A stretch of 64,000 nucleotides of DNA from Vibrio penaeicida (GTDB lineage: Bacteria > Pseudomonadota > Gammaproteobacteria > Enterobacterales > Vibrionaceae), in contig NZ_JAUYVM010000003.1 in assembly GCF_030689305.1 (NCBI RefSeq), forward strand, positions 310,001 to 374,000, written 5' to 3'. Both the position numbers and the translations under genes were made by a program. Position 1 is the first letter of the stretch. Each line of letters begins with the position of its first letter. Below, piece after piece: positions 17,445 to 26,713 of this stretch. The notes beneath the pieces were generated by a model. The model was not told the DNA's origin, did not search any database, and saw nothing but the letters and a program-made list of their open reading frames with translations.

Positions 17445-18722
17445 TTATGGGTAGAGCAGGTTTGGAAGCCACATAACTAAACCGGGCACAAAAGTGACGA
17501 TGAGCAGAACGAAGACCAACGGTACTAAAAACGGCATGGTAGCGACGACACAGCGCTCGAAACTCAGCTTGGATATACTTGATAAAACATAAAGCACAAC
17601 CCCAACGGGAGGTGTTAATAGGCTGATCATTAGGGTGAGAACCATAATCACGCCAAAGTGCACGGGATCAACTCCAAGTTGCGTCACGGTTGGAAGCAGA
17701 ACAGGGACGAGAATTGTCATGGCGGCAATGGTTTCCATAAAACACCCGATAACCAGCAGTAAAAGCAAAATGATGCTTAGAACCACGTATTTGTTGTCGG
17801 ATAGTGTCATTAGCCCATCAGCCATTGCTGTCGCAATATTATGATTGGTGAGTAGCCAAGCAAATATGGAAGCAGCGGCAACCACAAATAACACGACGGC
17901 TGTTGTTTCTATCGATTTTAATGAAACCGCCGCTAACCTTTTTAAATTTAAGCTCTTGTAGACGACAGAACCCAAAAATAGCGCCCAAGCTACCGCAGCA
18001 ATAGCGGCTTCTGTCGGCGTAAGTACCCCTGTAGTAATTCCACCCACAACAATAATGGGAGTGAGTAAGGACAAGAAAGCGCCTTTACTGCTTGATGCAA
18101 CTCTTTTAATTGAAAACGCGCTGTCCACTGGGTAATTCCGACGCTTGGCGTACCACCCAATCATGACCATGAGCGCGACTGCCATCATAAGACCTGGAAT
18201 CAACCCTGCAGCAAACAGCTTACCTATAGACGCTGATGCCAAAACACCATAAATAACCATGGGCAAAGAGGGCGGAATAATGGGACCTATAGTGGAAGAC
18301 GCGGCGGTGATCCCAACGGAGAATTCGCTGTCGTATCCGGCTTCACGCATGGCTTTTATCTCAATCGCACCGAGTCCACCAGCATCGGCAACAGCAGCAC
18401 CAGACATACCTGCAAACACCACACTACCACCAACGTTTACATGCCCTAAGCCACCAGGTAACCAACCGACAAGGGATTTTGCAAAGTCGAAAATACGGTT
18501 AGTTATCCCAGCTGAGTTCATTAAATTCCCCGCCAGAATGAAAAACGGCACAGCGAGAAGAGGGAAGCTGTCCACCCCACTGACCATTCGGTGTAGCACA
18601 ACCATGCTTGGTAAACTGGCATCGATCAAAATGAACAGTAAAGATGCGCCAGCTAAAGCAACGGCTACAGGTAAACCTATTAAAATAAATATGGCTGCTG
18701 CAATAAATAAAATAGCAATCAT
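17445..18722 (-). CDS. TRAP transporter large permease subunit (DctM)
   Basis: A 425-residue inner-membrane protein of the DctM/SiaM family with about 12 helices. The TRAP signature is visible as ITAASSTIGPIIPPSLPMVIYG and later ISLLTPPVGVVLYVL. It is the ion-coupled transport subunit, working with the DctQ subunit (stop overlapping its start by four bases, ATGA) and the DctP binding protein upstream. With kduI and kduD downstream, the likely cargo is an unsaturated uronate or oligo-uronide product. The cargo is inferred from context. Confidence 0.93.
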   Translation of the reverse strand: MIAILFIAAAIFILIGLPVAVALAGASLLFILIDASLPSMVVLHRMVSGVDSFPLLAVPFFILAGNLMNSAGITNRIFDFAKSLVGWLPGGLGHVNVGGSVVFAGMSGAAVADAGGLGAIEIKAMREAGYDSEFSVGITAASSTIGPIIPPSLPMVIYGVLASASIGKLFAAGLIPGLMMAVALMVMIGWYAKRRNYPVDSAFSIKRVASSSKGAFLSLLTPIIVVGGITTGVLTPTEAAIAAVAWALFLGSVVYKSLNLKRLAAVSLKSIETTAVVLFVVAAASIFAWLLTNHNIATAMADGLMTLSDNKYVVLSIILLLLLVIGCFMETIAAMTILVPVLLPTVTQLGVDPVHFGVIMVLTLMISLLTPPVGVVLYVLSSISKLSFERCVVATMPFLVPLVFVLLIVTFVPGLVMWLPNLLYP

Positions 18723-19348
18723 GATGGATCCTCCGATGAATGATCATCGCTATTCTTTAGGCGTTTGATTGACCTATAGATTTCAATGATAAGCATCGCA
18801 ACAAAAGAGGTAGCAACCGCTTGATATATAACACTTCTTGATAAATCGATAGCCATTAGCTTTTGAAATTGCATGGCGTCCGCTACCGTTAAACATAAGT
18901 AGATTGCACTGGCAAAAAAGAGGGACTGCAATATCGAGTTAAACCACACAATCTTCTTCTGATGGACAGCTGGGAGCTTGGAAACAAAAAATTGTACGCT
19001 AATGTGAGCGTGTCTTTTTAGTGCTAATGCCGCGCCAAAAAAGGTTAGAACAATAAGAATGTTACGAGCAATTTCCTCTGTCCAAACAGCCGAATCGTTA
19101 AGAAAATAGCGGGTAAAAAACTGATAAAAAACAACAAACGCCAAAACCCAGAAGGCTAGAATGCAAAACCATTCGAGTATGCCTATGCTGCTCCACGTGA
19201 AATTTTTATCCTCGTCTTCTATGAACCCGCTTGTATCATCTTCTTTTTGCACGATGTTTTGCTGTTCATTTTTCTTATCTGGTCTATCCATTTCTTTTTC
19301 AATTTCTCGAAAATTTTGAGAAGTACCAGTATTCTCTGCGTCTAACAT
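18719..19348 (-). CDS. TRAP transporter small permease subunit (DctQ)
   Basis: A 209-residue protein with four membrane helices in the typical DctQ pattern (ILEWFCILAFWVLAFVVFYQ, then DSAVWTEEIARNILIVLTFFG). It carries an unusually long, charged, probably cytoplasmic N-terminal extension of about 50 residues before the first helix. The ATG at 19348 is supported by an AGGAG eight bases upstream, so the extension is probably real. It overlaps the large subunit gene by four bases. Confidence 0.9.
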   Translation of the reverse strand: MLDAENTGTSQNFREIEKEMDRPDKKNEQQNIVQKEDDTSGFIEDEDKNFTWSSIGILEWFCILAFWVLAFVVFYQFFTRYFLNDSAVWTEEIARNILIVLTFFGAALALKRHAHISVQFFVSKLPAVHQKKIVWFNSILQSLFFASAIYLCLTVADAMQFQKLMAIDLSRSVIYQAVATSFVAMLIIEIYRSIKRLKNSDDHSSEDPS

Positions 19349-19374
19349 TTCACGCTCCTAGAGGTTTATACAAA

Positions 19375-19406
19375 GTGGTTCGATAAGTTCACGCTTAACG
19401 AACCAC
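19375..19406 (-). other. Intercistronic hairpin between dctP and dctQ
   Basis: An eight-base-pair inverted repeat (GTGGTTCG/CGAACCAC) with a 16-base loop, placed between the binding-protein and permease genes. Such hairpins often protect the binding-protein message so that it is made in excess. No long T run follows. Confidence 0.55.
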
Positions 19407-19418
19407 ATTGAATTGAAG

Positions 19419-20414
19419 TTAAAGTTCTTGGAATCGTTTGTAGACATCTTCCGACCAAGATGCATGTTTACCGTTGTGGACGGCCATTGCAGCTTTGCGG
19501 AATGCTTTGCGGTCAATGTCTGTGTTTATGTTGACACCTTGCTCAACAAACCAAGCGACCAAGTCTTTCTCTGATTGGCGAATGTCGTTGCTGGCACCAG
19601 CCGATGCTTCGACAAATACTTGTTTGAAGATTGCTTTATCTTTATCGGACAGCTTGTTCCAAGTGGGGCCACCAACAACCGTGACTAGGCTATCAATGAT
19701 ATGGCCCGTTAAATTGATGTATTTTTGTACTTCGTAAAACTTCTTAGCTTGGATGGTTGGTAAGGGATTTTCTTGCCCATCAACAACACCCTGCGATAGT
19801 GCTAGGTATACTTCAGAGAACGCGATAGGTGTGGCATTAGCTTCGACTGAGTCGGTAAACATCTGGAAGAGTGGTGCTGGTGGGACTCGAAGTTTCATGT
19901 CTTTCATGTCAGCAGGTTTAGAGACTGGCTCATTCGACGTCACCATTCGCTGACCATAGTAAGTGAGCGATTGAATGTTGTGTCCTGTTACCGATTTATA
20001 CCCGTTACTTAGATCCGCGAACAATGAACTGTTCGCGTAAGCGTTAAAGTGATCAAAATTACGAAGCATAAACGGCGCACTCGGTATTGCGAGTGGACCA
20101 TATGAACGGCCAACAAATGTCGAGCCAGTGTAAATAATATCAATCGTCCCTAAGCTCAAAGACTCGTTAATTTCATTTTCCTTACCAAGCGATGCGGCAG
20201 GAAAAACCTGAACTTCGAATTTTCCGTTGCTGCGCTTTCCAATCTCCTCCGCTGCCCAAGTTGCCCATTTATGGTAGGGGGTAGAAGTTTCATACACGTG
20301 TGCCCATTTAAGCTTTTCTGCCGAGATTACAGCAGGAGAGAATACGCTAGAAAGTGCCAATGTGGTCGCTGTTAAGCTAAGGGTTACACGTTTTAGCCAA
20401 TTCCTTTTGTTCAT
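19419..20414 (-). CDS. TRAP transporter substrate-binding protein (DctP)
   Basis: A 331-residue periplasmic binding protein. It has a signal peptide (residues 1 to about 32, ending VISAEKLKWAHVY) followed by the DctP fold. The conserved QGVVDGQENPLPTIQAKKFYEV segment is present near residues 209-230. In the family an Arg in the second lobe (here the LRVPPAPLFQ region) pairs with a substrate carboxylate, which fits a uronate ligand. It is the first gene of the TRAP-kduI-kduD operon. Confidence 0.93.
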   Translation of the reverse strand: MNKRNWLKRVTLSLTATTLALSSVFSPAVISAEKLKWAHVYETSTPYHKWATWAAEEIGKRSNGKFEVQVFPAASLGKENEINESLSLGTIDIIYTGSTFVGRSYGPLAIPSAPFMLRNFDHFNAYANSSLFADLSNGYKSVTGHNIQSLTYYGQRMVTSNEPVSKPADMKDMKLRVPPAPLFQMFTDSVEANATPIAFSEVYLALSQGVVDGQENPLPTIQAKKFYEVQKYINLTGHIIDSLVTVVGGPTWNKLSDKDKAIFKQVFVEASAGASNDIRQSEKDLVAWFVEQGVNINTDIDRKAFRKAAMAVHNGKHASWSEDVYKRFQEL

Positions 20415-20895
20415 TTTTTTCTCCTTAAAAAATTAAACGTGTTTCTACTATTTTTCAGTTCTGATATGTATGCGTTGTCATCCTTTCGATTAAAAAATTA
20501 ACACATGTATGTCATCATACAAGTTGTTTTTTTAATCAATATTAGCTCGATTTAGTATGCAATAATATTCACTTCTGAACGTGTAACTTTTTATTAACTT
20601 TTTGAAAAAATGAAAGTTTGCAAAACGTGAAATTCTTAATTTGAGCGATATGAGAGATAAATCGAATTCTATTTATTGTGCGCAAAGTCAATATTTATTA
20701 TTTTTGAGACAGGGTAAGAAGGCAGTATATAGTCCAAATATACTCGTGCGCACTCACTAGATTTTAATGGGTGTTGTTTATTTCTATGAAATTGAATTAG
20801 GATGATGTAGCCAAGCGACTTAAAACCAGCTGACCGCTTGAAGCGACTGAACCATAAATAGAAATGATTAAAGTTGGTGGAGGCTATTTACTAAA
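20415..20895. other. Divergent regulatory region between the TRAP/kdu operon and gntR
   Basis: About 480 AT-rich bases without a gene. It holds the promoters of both divergent units and the palindrome listed separately at 20506-20521. A second half-site-like TGTATG occurs at 20466-20471. No small ORF with a ribosome site is evident. Confidence 0.6.
20506..20521. promoter_or_regulatory. Candidate GntR/FCD operator
   Basis: A perfect palindrome TGTATG-TCAT-CATACA about 90 bases upstream of the dctP start. FadR-subfamily regulators usually bind short inverted repeats of this size. The divergent GntR/FCD gene at 20896 is the obvious candidate. Assignment is by position and symmetry only. Confidence 0.5.
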
Positions 20896-21597
20896 ATGTT
20901 AGGCAAGAGAAAAACACTGGCATCTCAACTTATTGAAAAAATAAAGAAAGACATTATTGACGGTAACCTGTCTCCTGGGGATAAGCTGCCATCAGAACAA
21001 AGCCTTATTAATCAATATGGTGTAAGCCGAACGGTTGTCCGTGAAGCGATTGCTGGGTTAAGGGCAGACGGAATGGTGGTGACACGTCAGGGGATAGGTG
21101 CTTTTGTTACTGAAAACCCTGTGAGTAAGTTAGAGCTATTTAATCCGACGACGTTAAAAGACATCCTGCATGTACTAGATTTGAGGTTATGCTTAGAAAC
21201 CAAAACAGCGAAACTTGCCGCAGAGCATCGTACCGAAGCGCAATTAGCTAAAATTGCTACCGCTTTGGCTGCATTCAAAAAAGCGGAATACGACTATAGC
21301 GAAGTGTCCATTGCTGATTTTCAATTTCATATCGCGATTGCAGAAGCATCGGGGAACCCCTATTTTATCAAGTTACTAGAGCATTTAGGACCTCAAATCA
21401 TTCCTCACTCCCGTATCGATTTATATCAAATGCCTGATGATGAAGCTGACTTCCTTGATCGAGTTTATTTAGAACATAAGAAAATTTATGAATATATTGC
21501 AGAAAGAGATATTGAAAATGCTGGGAATACAATGGCTTCTCATTTAGAAAAGGGTATTTCAAGATATAAGAAGCTGGATTCTGAATCCAATAATTAG
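20896..21597 (+). CDS. GntR-family (FCD domain) transcriptional regulator
   Basis: A 233-residue regulator with an N-terminal winged helix (SPGDKLPSEQSLINQYGVSRTVVREAIAGLRADG, residues about 25-60) and a C-terminal FCD ligand-binding domain. That domain carries the metal-binding Asp/His pattern (DFQFHIAIAEASGN, then EHKKIYEYIAERD). FCD regulators of uronate catabolism (ExuR/UxuR-like) usually repress until a sugar acid binds. It lies between the divergent TRAP/kdu operon and the downstream lyase/GH105 pair, so it is the likely regulator of both. Confidence 0.9.
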   Translation: MLGKRKTLASQLIEKIKKDIIDGNLSPGDKLPSEQSLINQYGVSRTVVREAIAGLRADGMVVTRQGIGAFVTENPVSKLELFNPTTLKDILHVLDLRLCLETKTAKLAAEHRTEAQLAKIATALAAFKKAEYDYSEVSIADFQFHIAIAEASGNPYFIKLLEHLGPQIIPHSRIDLYQMPDDEADFLDRVYLEHKKIYEYIAERDIENAGNTMASHLEKGISRYKKLDSESNN

Positions 21598-21914
21598 GCG
21601 TTAAGTCGTTTTCAGTTAATTATTCTTTCACCTTCCCTAATTTCTTTCTAAATACAATGCTTGTTGTGGTTCTTATCACATAAATTAAGAGTTTTTCCTT
21701 AATTGTATTGACAGTTTTAACCATAAATTAATAACAATTGTCATGCGTTGTTCATTCTTTGTCGACAACTTCAATGAAAATTGAGGTTGTTCTATGTGGT
21801 ATTCGACAGAGAAAGAACGTTAAACTTTTAGCCTCTTTTTATGTCGTTTACTTTTCGATTTGTTCTTTGATCTTATCTGAATTAGGTGGATCAAATGATT
21901 GAGAGGTAACAACG
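21598..21914. other. Promoter region of the secreted lyase gene
   Basis: About 317 AT-rich bases. It contains the CRP-like site at 21665-21680 and the leader of the lyase gene. No ORF is supported. Confidence 0.55.
21665..21680. promoter_or_regulatory. Candidate CRP-binding site
   Basis: TGTGG-TTCTTA-TCACA matches nine of the ten core positions of the CRP consensus TGTGA-N6-TCACA. It lies about 235 bases upstream of the secreted lyase gene, which suggests catabolite control of the polysaccharide genes. Confidence 0.5.
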
Positions 21915-24305
21915 ATGCACTCCTCAATTCAATGTAATCTTCGTAGGTTTAGTGGAGCAATGCTCTTCCCTTTGATGATTGCGCTACCTCAGTACCTAAA
22001 TGCTGCCCCAGTCTCTAACGATTACGATTTCGTTATTACAGAGGATGGCACATACATCTGGTTTATTGACGAACGAGCCAGAATCAACGACGGTGTGCTT
22101 TACACATCTTATGTGAAAATTGATGGTTTTACAGGCATGTCTACGCTGGACTTGGAATCAGGTTCGAGAATCGGTGATGACATAGATCTCAGCAGTTTCC
22201 AGCAGGCAGATGATCACAATAACGGTGCCATTCTTCCTTTGCAAAATGGAAAGATGATGTCGCTATACACGCTGCACGATGCTAGGCGAACGCAATACTA
22301 TCGCGTCTCTAACAACTCTCTGCCGCTGACATTAGAAGACTGGGGTGAAGAGAGGACGTATCCAATCCCTAGTACTGCCACGTACAACAATGCCTATCAA
22401 CTCTCTGCCGAAAATGGGAAGATTTACAACTTCTTCCGTGTTGGTGCCCGTGACCCTTATTACGTTACTTTTGATGCCAATGGTAATAACCCTACTGAAG
22501 CAAAACACTTTATTCAAAATGGTACTCAATGGTGGGATAGAGCGTACGCAAAATACGCATCAAATGGTGTAGATAGAATCGACTTCTTCTTTACCGATGG
22601 TCATCCGACTCCAAAACGAACTAGCCTATATCATCTCTACATTAAAAACGGAAAAACATATAAAACCGACGGTACTCTAATCGGAAATTTAGGTGATGCA
22701 CCATTTACTGTTTCGGAGGGAACGGTGGTCTATCAACAAGGAGAAGATGGCACAAACCGTTCTCCTTGGAATCATGAAGTTCGCTACGACTCTTCAGGTA
22801 ACCCTGTCCTTCTCTATAGTCATCAATATGACAAAAATACCATTGATTACTACATGGCGACGTGGAATCCATCAACGAACCAGTGGAATAAAATTTGGGT
22901 AGCGGATGCTGGAGACTCTCTAATTCCAGAATCGATGACTGCGCCTGATGGAACAAGGTTTGGAGGATCTCAAATAGATTATGCGGGTGGTATTACCCTT
23001 AACCCATACAACTCTAACGAACTATTCATTTCTGCCAATGTTAATCCTATTACGGGTTTAGACACGGACAAGTTTGAAATCTATAAAGGCGTTTTGAGTG
23101 GAACGAATTTTACTTGGGAAGCGTTAACCGCCAATTCTCCAGACAATAATTACCGTCCGTTTGTTCCTTTTGGTGCAGAAAGCTCTGACGAACAAGTCGT
23201 GATTTGGTTTACCGGTAAGTATGAATCCTTTATCAATGGGTATAAAGATCTGCAAAGCACTGGAGAATCTTATTACTTCAAAGGGTATGACTCGAAAATC
23301 GTAGGGAAATACATCAATAATCTGAGTGCCTACATTGCAAGAACTTGCCAAGCAGTAAACATTTCCCCTTCCTCATCAAACACCACCGCTTATGGAGGTA
23401 GTCAAGATCAGGGAAATGCGACATTCGCTAACAATGGTATTTCGCTGACTGGGAATAGCTGGAAAGCCATTGATATTGACTACCGAGTAACACCGAACAC
23501 CACGGTCTCTTTTGAATTCAAATCCGACACTCAAGGTGAAGAACATGCGATAGGTTTTGATAACAATTTATCGGTCAGTAACCGCTTGCGTGCCCGTCTA
23601 TACGGTACCCAAAAAGATGCCAATATTGAAGGTGCATTTGATACTTACCATACCAGTGGTGCTTATTCACGCTTTATTGCTCCTATCGGGAAATCCGTAG
23701 CTAATCAGCCGTTTAGTGCTAACTATCTGGTTGTTAATGCCGATGATGATGCGGCTGCGCAAGGTGATTCTACTTTCCGAAATATTTCTATATTTGAAGA
23801 TTACAGTGACGTTTACTTTAGCCGTAATCAAGTGGATGTTTACGATCCCAATCAAGGCGATGGTGGGACATTTGAGGTATCTCCAGATGGCAGTACTTTA
23901 TCTATCTCTAACAACGGATGGCGTGTAGTTGAATTGCCCTATGACATTACACCCAATACTGTAATCACATTTGATTTCAAAAGTCCTCAGCAGGGCGAAT
24001 TTCACGGTATAGCTCTGGATAGAGATAGGGTTCTGAATAATGGTGAAACACGATTCTCTCTCTACGGAACTCAAGGTGACCCGAGTTCAAATGAAAGCTA
24101 CAAAACCTACGATGCGAGTGGAGAGTTTCAACATTTCACGATCCCTGTCGGTCAACTTGCAACCGCTGAGAGGACAAAATACCTAGTGCTCATTGCCGAT
24201 CATGATAATGGCGAAAGGAATGGAGAGTCGGTTTTTCGCAATGTCCGCGTTTTTGATGATGTAAATGGAAACCAGATCGATGATCGCTGCGATCCTGCAC
24301 TTTAA
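21915..24305 (+). CDS. Secreted BNR-4 beta-propeller protein, candidate ulvan/uronate polysaccharide lyase with two C-terminal modules
   Basis: A 796-residue exported protein with a signal peptide ending near LNAAP at residue 31. Residues about 35-475 form a BNR-4-type beta-propeller like that of ulvan lyases in PL24/PL25. Conserved-looking polar groups sit at His101 (DDHNNGA), His121, Tyr157/161, and Arg175/Arg179 (NFFRVGARDPYY). PL25 lyases use a His/Tyr/Arg set, and the 20-residue spacing of the two His matches my recollection, but I could not align it. Residues about 485-640 and 645-790 are two homologous beta-rich modules, each with a NNGW/GNSW start and an FRNVRVF-type end. They are probably carbohydrate-binding. 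The neighbouring GH105 and kdu genes support a lyase. Exact substrate is not proven. Confidence 0.7.
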   Translation: MHSSIQCNLRRFSGAMLFPLMIALPQYLNAAPVSNDYDFVITEDGTYIWFIDERARINDGVLYTSYVKIDGFTGMSTLDLESGSRIGDDIDLSSFQQADDHNNGAILPLQNGKMMSLYTLHDARRTQYYRVSNNSLPLTLEDWGEERTYPIPSTATYNNAYQLSAENGKIYNFFRVGARDPYYVTFDANGNNPTEAKHFIQNGTQWWDRAYAKYASNGVDRIDFFFTDGHPTPKRTSLYHLYIKNGKTYKTDGTLIGNLGDAPFTVSEGTVVYQQGEDGTNRSPWNHEVRYDSSGNPVLLYSHQYDKNTIDYYMATWNPSTNQWNKIWVADAGDSLIPESMTAPDGTRFGGSQIDYAGGITLNPYNSNELFISANVNPITGLDTDKFEIYKGVLSGTNFTWEALTANSPDNNYRPFVPFGAESSDEQVVIWFTGKYESFINGYKDLQSTGESYYFKGYDSKIVGKYINNLSAYIARTCQAVNISPSSSNTTAYGGSQDQGNATFANNGISLTGNSWKAIDIDYRVTPNTTVSFEFKSDTQGEEHAIGFDNNLSVSNRLRARLYGTQKDANIEGAFDTYHTSGAYSRFIAPIGKSVANQPFSANYLVVNADDDAAAQGDSTFRNISIFEDYSDVYFSRNQVDVYDPNQGDGGTFEVSPDGSTLSISNNGWRVVELPYDITPNTVITFDFKSPQQGEFHGIALDRDRVLNNGETRFSLYGTQGDPSSNESYKTYDASGEFQHFTIPVGQLATAERTKYLVLIADHDNGERNGESVFRNVRVFDDVNGNQIDDRCDPAL

Positions 24306-24348
24306 AGGCTTACGAATTCAAATTTATTTTTAACTAAGGACAGTTAAG

Positions 24349-26676
24349 ATGAAAAAATCAACAATGCTTAAGCTTTCGCTGTTAAGCGCTGTATTCCTAA
24401 ACTCGACTGCTTTCGGGGCGTACAAATTTACCCCAAACGATATGCTAAATACCTCAAAGTTGGTCCATGACTACTGGGTTGATAATGGGTTCTACGACAG
24501 TCAATACGCACCAGATACGAATTGGATATATGGGGCATACCATATCGGCGAGTTCGATTATTTCAAGCTGACCGGTAACGGAAAGGCATGGGATAATACC
24601 TTAAGCTGGGCAAGAGCATTTTCCTATGAACCTCACGGTTCATGTAGCACGACTCACGCAGATCACCAAGCTGCTGGACAGGTCTTCTTTGAGCTAGCTC
24701 CTTTAGCCAATGAGCCCGACGGTATCCTTGGTTGCTTGAAAGAAAGCGTGATGGGCGTTGTGAACTCTTCTTATTCTCGCTATTGGTCTTGGGCCGATGC
24801 GCTTTACATGGCGCCAGCTGTTTGGCCTCTAATGGCTGACACGCTATCTAGTGAGTCAGAGAAAGATGCGGTTTATCAGTCGCTATATACTCAATTCCAG
24901 TCCACCTATAACGAGCTTTGGAATGAAGAGTACGATCTATGGGCAAGAGATTCTAGATACGTTTATCCGCGGAATCCGAGCCCAGATGGTAACCCAATGT
25001 TTTGGTCTCGCGGTAATGGTTGGGTATATGGGGGAATTGCCAGATTGTTAGATCGGTTACCTGAAGATGCACCTCACTACGATGAATATGTGACCAACTT
25101 TGTAAAAATGTCTGCAGCCCTTAAAAATGCTCAATTAGCCGATGGATTCTGGGGGGCTGATCTTATTGAGCCGCACCATATCAATGCCCCAGAATCGAGT
25201 GGAACCACATTTTTTGTTTATGGTATGGCAATAGGTATTCGACTCGGCATTTTAGACGCCGAATCGTATATGCCAGTCATCGAAAAAGGGTGGTTAGCGC
25301 TCGCGAATACCGCACTACAGGATTCTGGTCGATTAGGTTGGGCTCAAGGCGTGGCGCATGAACCTTATATGGCATACGCGAGAGCCGGTTCTAGCCAGCC
25401 TTACACGGTAGGTTCATATTTGGCAGCCTCTAGCGAAATCTACCATCTTCTATCAGACAACAATATTGCACAAAACAAATCAGTGACGTGTTCAAGTGAA
25501 CCTCAACCAACGTTGGCACCTTGTAGCCAAGCGGTTGATGGAAATTTCGCTGGGCATAAACGTTGGTCAGCCAATGTGTTTCCTTCATGGATAGAAATTG
25601 ATTTGGGAGAGATCAGTGAGCTTTCAGCGTTCAGAGGCAGTTTCTATTCCGATCGCGATTACCAATATACCGTTGAGGTAAAAGTAGACTCGGGTAGCCA
25701 ATACGAGACAGTACTCGATCAACTGAATAACACAGACGGCCGCGCAAGCCTGATAGGGTTACCTGACAATACCTTTGGTCGATATGTTCGTGTTACCGTG
25801 GAAGATGCGGCGACTTACAACGGTAGCTGGGTCAGTATCAGAGAGCTTGAAGTGTTTGGTAAACCATCCGCATTAGAGAGTATTTCATTAAACAAACCGG
25901 TAACTTGCAGTGACGAACCGCAACCTCAATACAGTTGCAACCAAGTTGTAGATGGAAATGAAGGTGCCGGAGACCGTTGGTCGGCGATGACGTTCCCACA
26001 AAGTGTGGAAGTGGATCTCGGTTCATTACACACGTTGAATGGATTCGCGTTGAGTGCTCTTCATAATCGAGAGTACAACTTCAATATTGAAGTAAAAACG
26101 ACCGAGTCTGCTGACTATCAATCGGTTAGTGATGTCGTGGGTGGTGATGGAACTGGGCAATATCAAGCTCTTACTCCTGTTGTTGCTCGATACGCAAAAC
26201 TGACCGTAACAGGCATCGCCGACAATTCGTCTAACTGGGTAAGCTTAAGAGAATGGGATCTGTTTGGACGTGAATATTCTCCTACTATAATCCAGCCAAC
26301 GTCGTTTACGTGCAACAATGAGCCACAGGCTCAATACGGCTGCGAAAACTTGTTTGATGGCAGTTCGTCGTCTGGAGACCGGTGGTCGACGGATGGTTAT
26401 GGTGTCGTAGAAGCGGAACTCGGGAATGAGAAATCTATACGAGCTTATAGTCTCAGTACTTTTCAAGACCGAAAGTACGGCTATAAACTCGAAGCGCTAA
26501 ACTCAAATGGTGAATATGTCACAATCGATGAGCGAGACAGCAATGCATCTGAACCAGGTGTTCAGCACATTCTGCCAAATTCCGTAAGCACATCCAAAGT
26601 TCGTCTCACCGTTACGGAGTTCCCACCTGGGATCATTCCATGGACAAGCTTGACAGAGCTTTCGCTATACGAGTAA
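24349..26676 (+). CDS. Secreted GH105 unsaturated uronyl hydrolase with three F5/8 type C-like domains
   Basis: A 775-residue exported protein with a signal peptide ending near AFGA at residue 24. Residues about 25-365 are a GH105/GH88-type alpha/alpha barrel. Family landmarks are SWADALYMAP (Asp150, the likely general acid/base), FWSRGNGWVYGG and ESSGTTFFVYGMAIGIRLG. The family removes the unsaturated uronate that lyases leave at the non-reducing end. Residues about 375-505, 510-640 and 645-775 are three discoidin-like (F5/8C) domains with a repeated Cys pair (VTCSSEPQP, VTCSDEPQP, FTCNNEPQA). They are probably glycan-binding. It lies 43 bases after the lyase gene and should be co-transcribed with it. 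Confidence 0.9.
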   Translation: MKKSTMLKLSLLSAVFLNSTAFGAYKFTPNDMLNTSKLVHDYWVDNGFYDSQYAPDTNWIYGAYHIGEFDYFKLTGNGKAWDNTLSWARAFSYEPHGSCSTTHADHQAAGQVFFELAPLANEPDGILGCLKESVMGVVNSSYSRYWSWADALYMAPAVWPLMADTLSSESEKDAVYQSLYTQFQSTYNELWNEEYDLWARDSRYVYPRNPSPDGNPMFWSRGNGWVYGGIARLLDRLPEDAPHYDEYVTNFVKMSAALKNAQLADGFWGADLIEPHHINAPESSGTTFFVYGMAIGIRLGILDAESYMPVIEKGWLALANTALQDSGRLGWAQGVAHEPYMAYARAGSSQPYTVGSYLAASSEIYHLLSDNNIAQNKSVTCSSEPQPTLAPCSQAVDGNFAGHKRWSANVFPSWIEIDLGEISELSAFRGSFYSDRDYQYTVEVKVDSGSQYETVLDQLNNTDGRASLIGLPDNTFGRYVRVTVEDAATYNGSWVSIRELEVFGKPSALESISLNKPVTCSDEPQPQYSCNQVVDGNEGAGDRWSAMTFPQSVEVDLGSLHTLNGFALSALHNREYNFNIEVKTTESADYQSVSDVVGGDGTGQYQALTPVVARYAKLTVTGIADNSSNWVSLREWDLFGREYSPTIIQPTSFTCNNEPQAQYGCENLFDGSSSSGDRWSTDGYGVVEAELGNEKSIRAYSLSTFQDRKYGYKLEALNSNGEYVTIDERDSNASEPGVQHILPNSVSTSKVRLTVTEFPPGIIPWTSLTELSLYE

Positions 26677-26684
26677 AACTCGGC

Positions 26685-26713
26685 GCCCTGCAATAGCAGG
26701 GCGTTTTATCTTT
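26685..26713 (+). terminator. Intrinsic terminator of the lyase-GH105 operon
   Basis: The perfect stem GCCCTGC-AATA-GCAGGGC is followed by GTTTTATCTTTT, starting eight bases after the GH105 stop codon. Confidence 0.88.
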
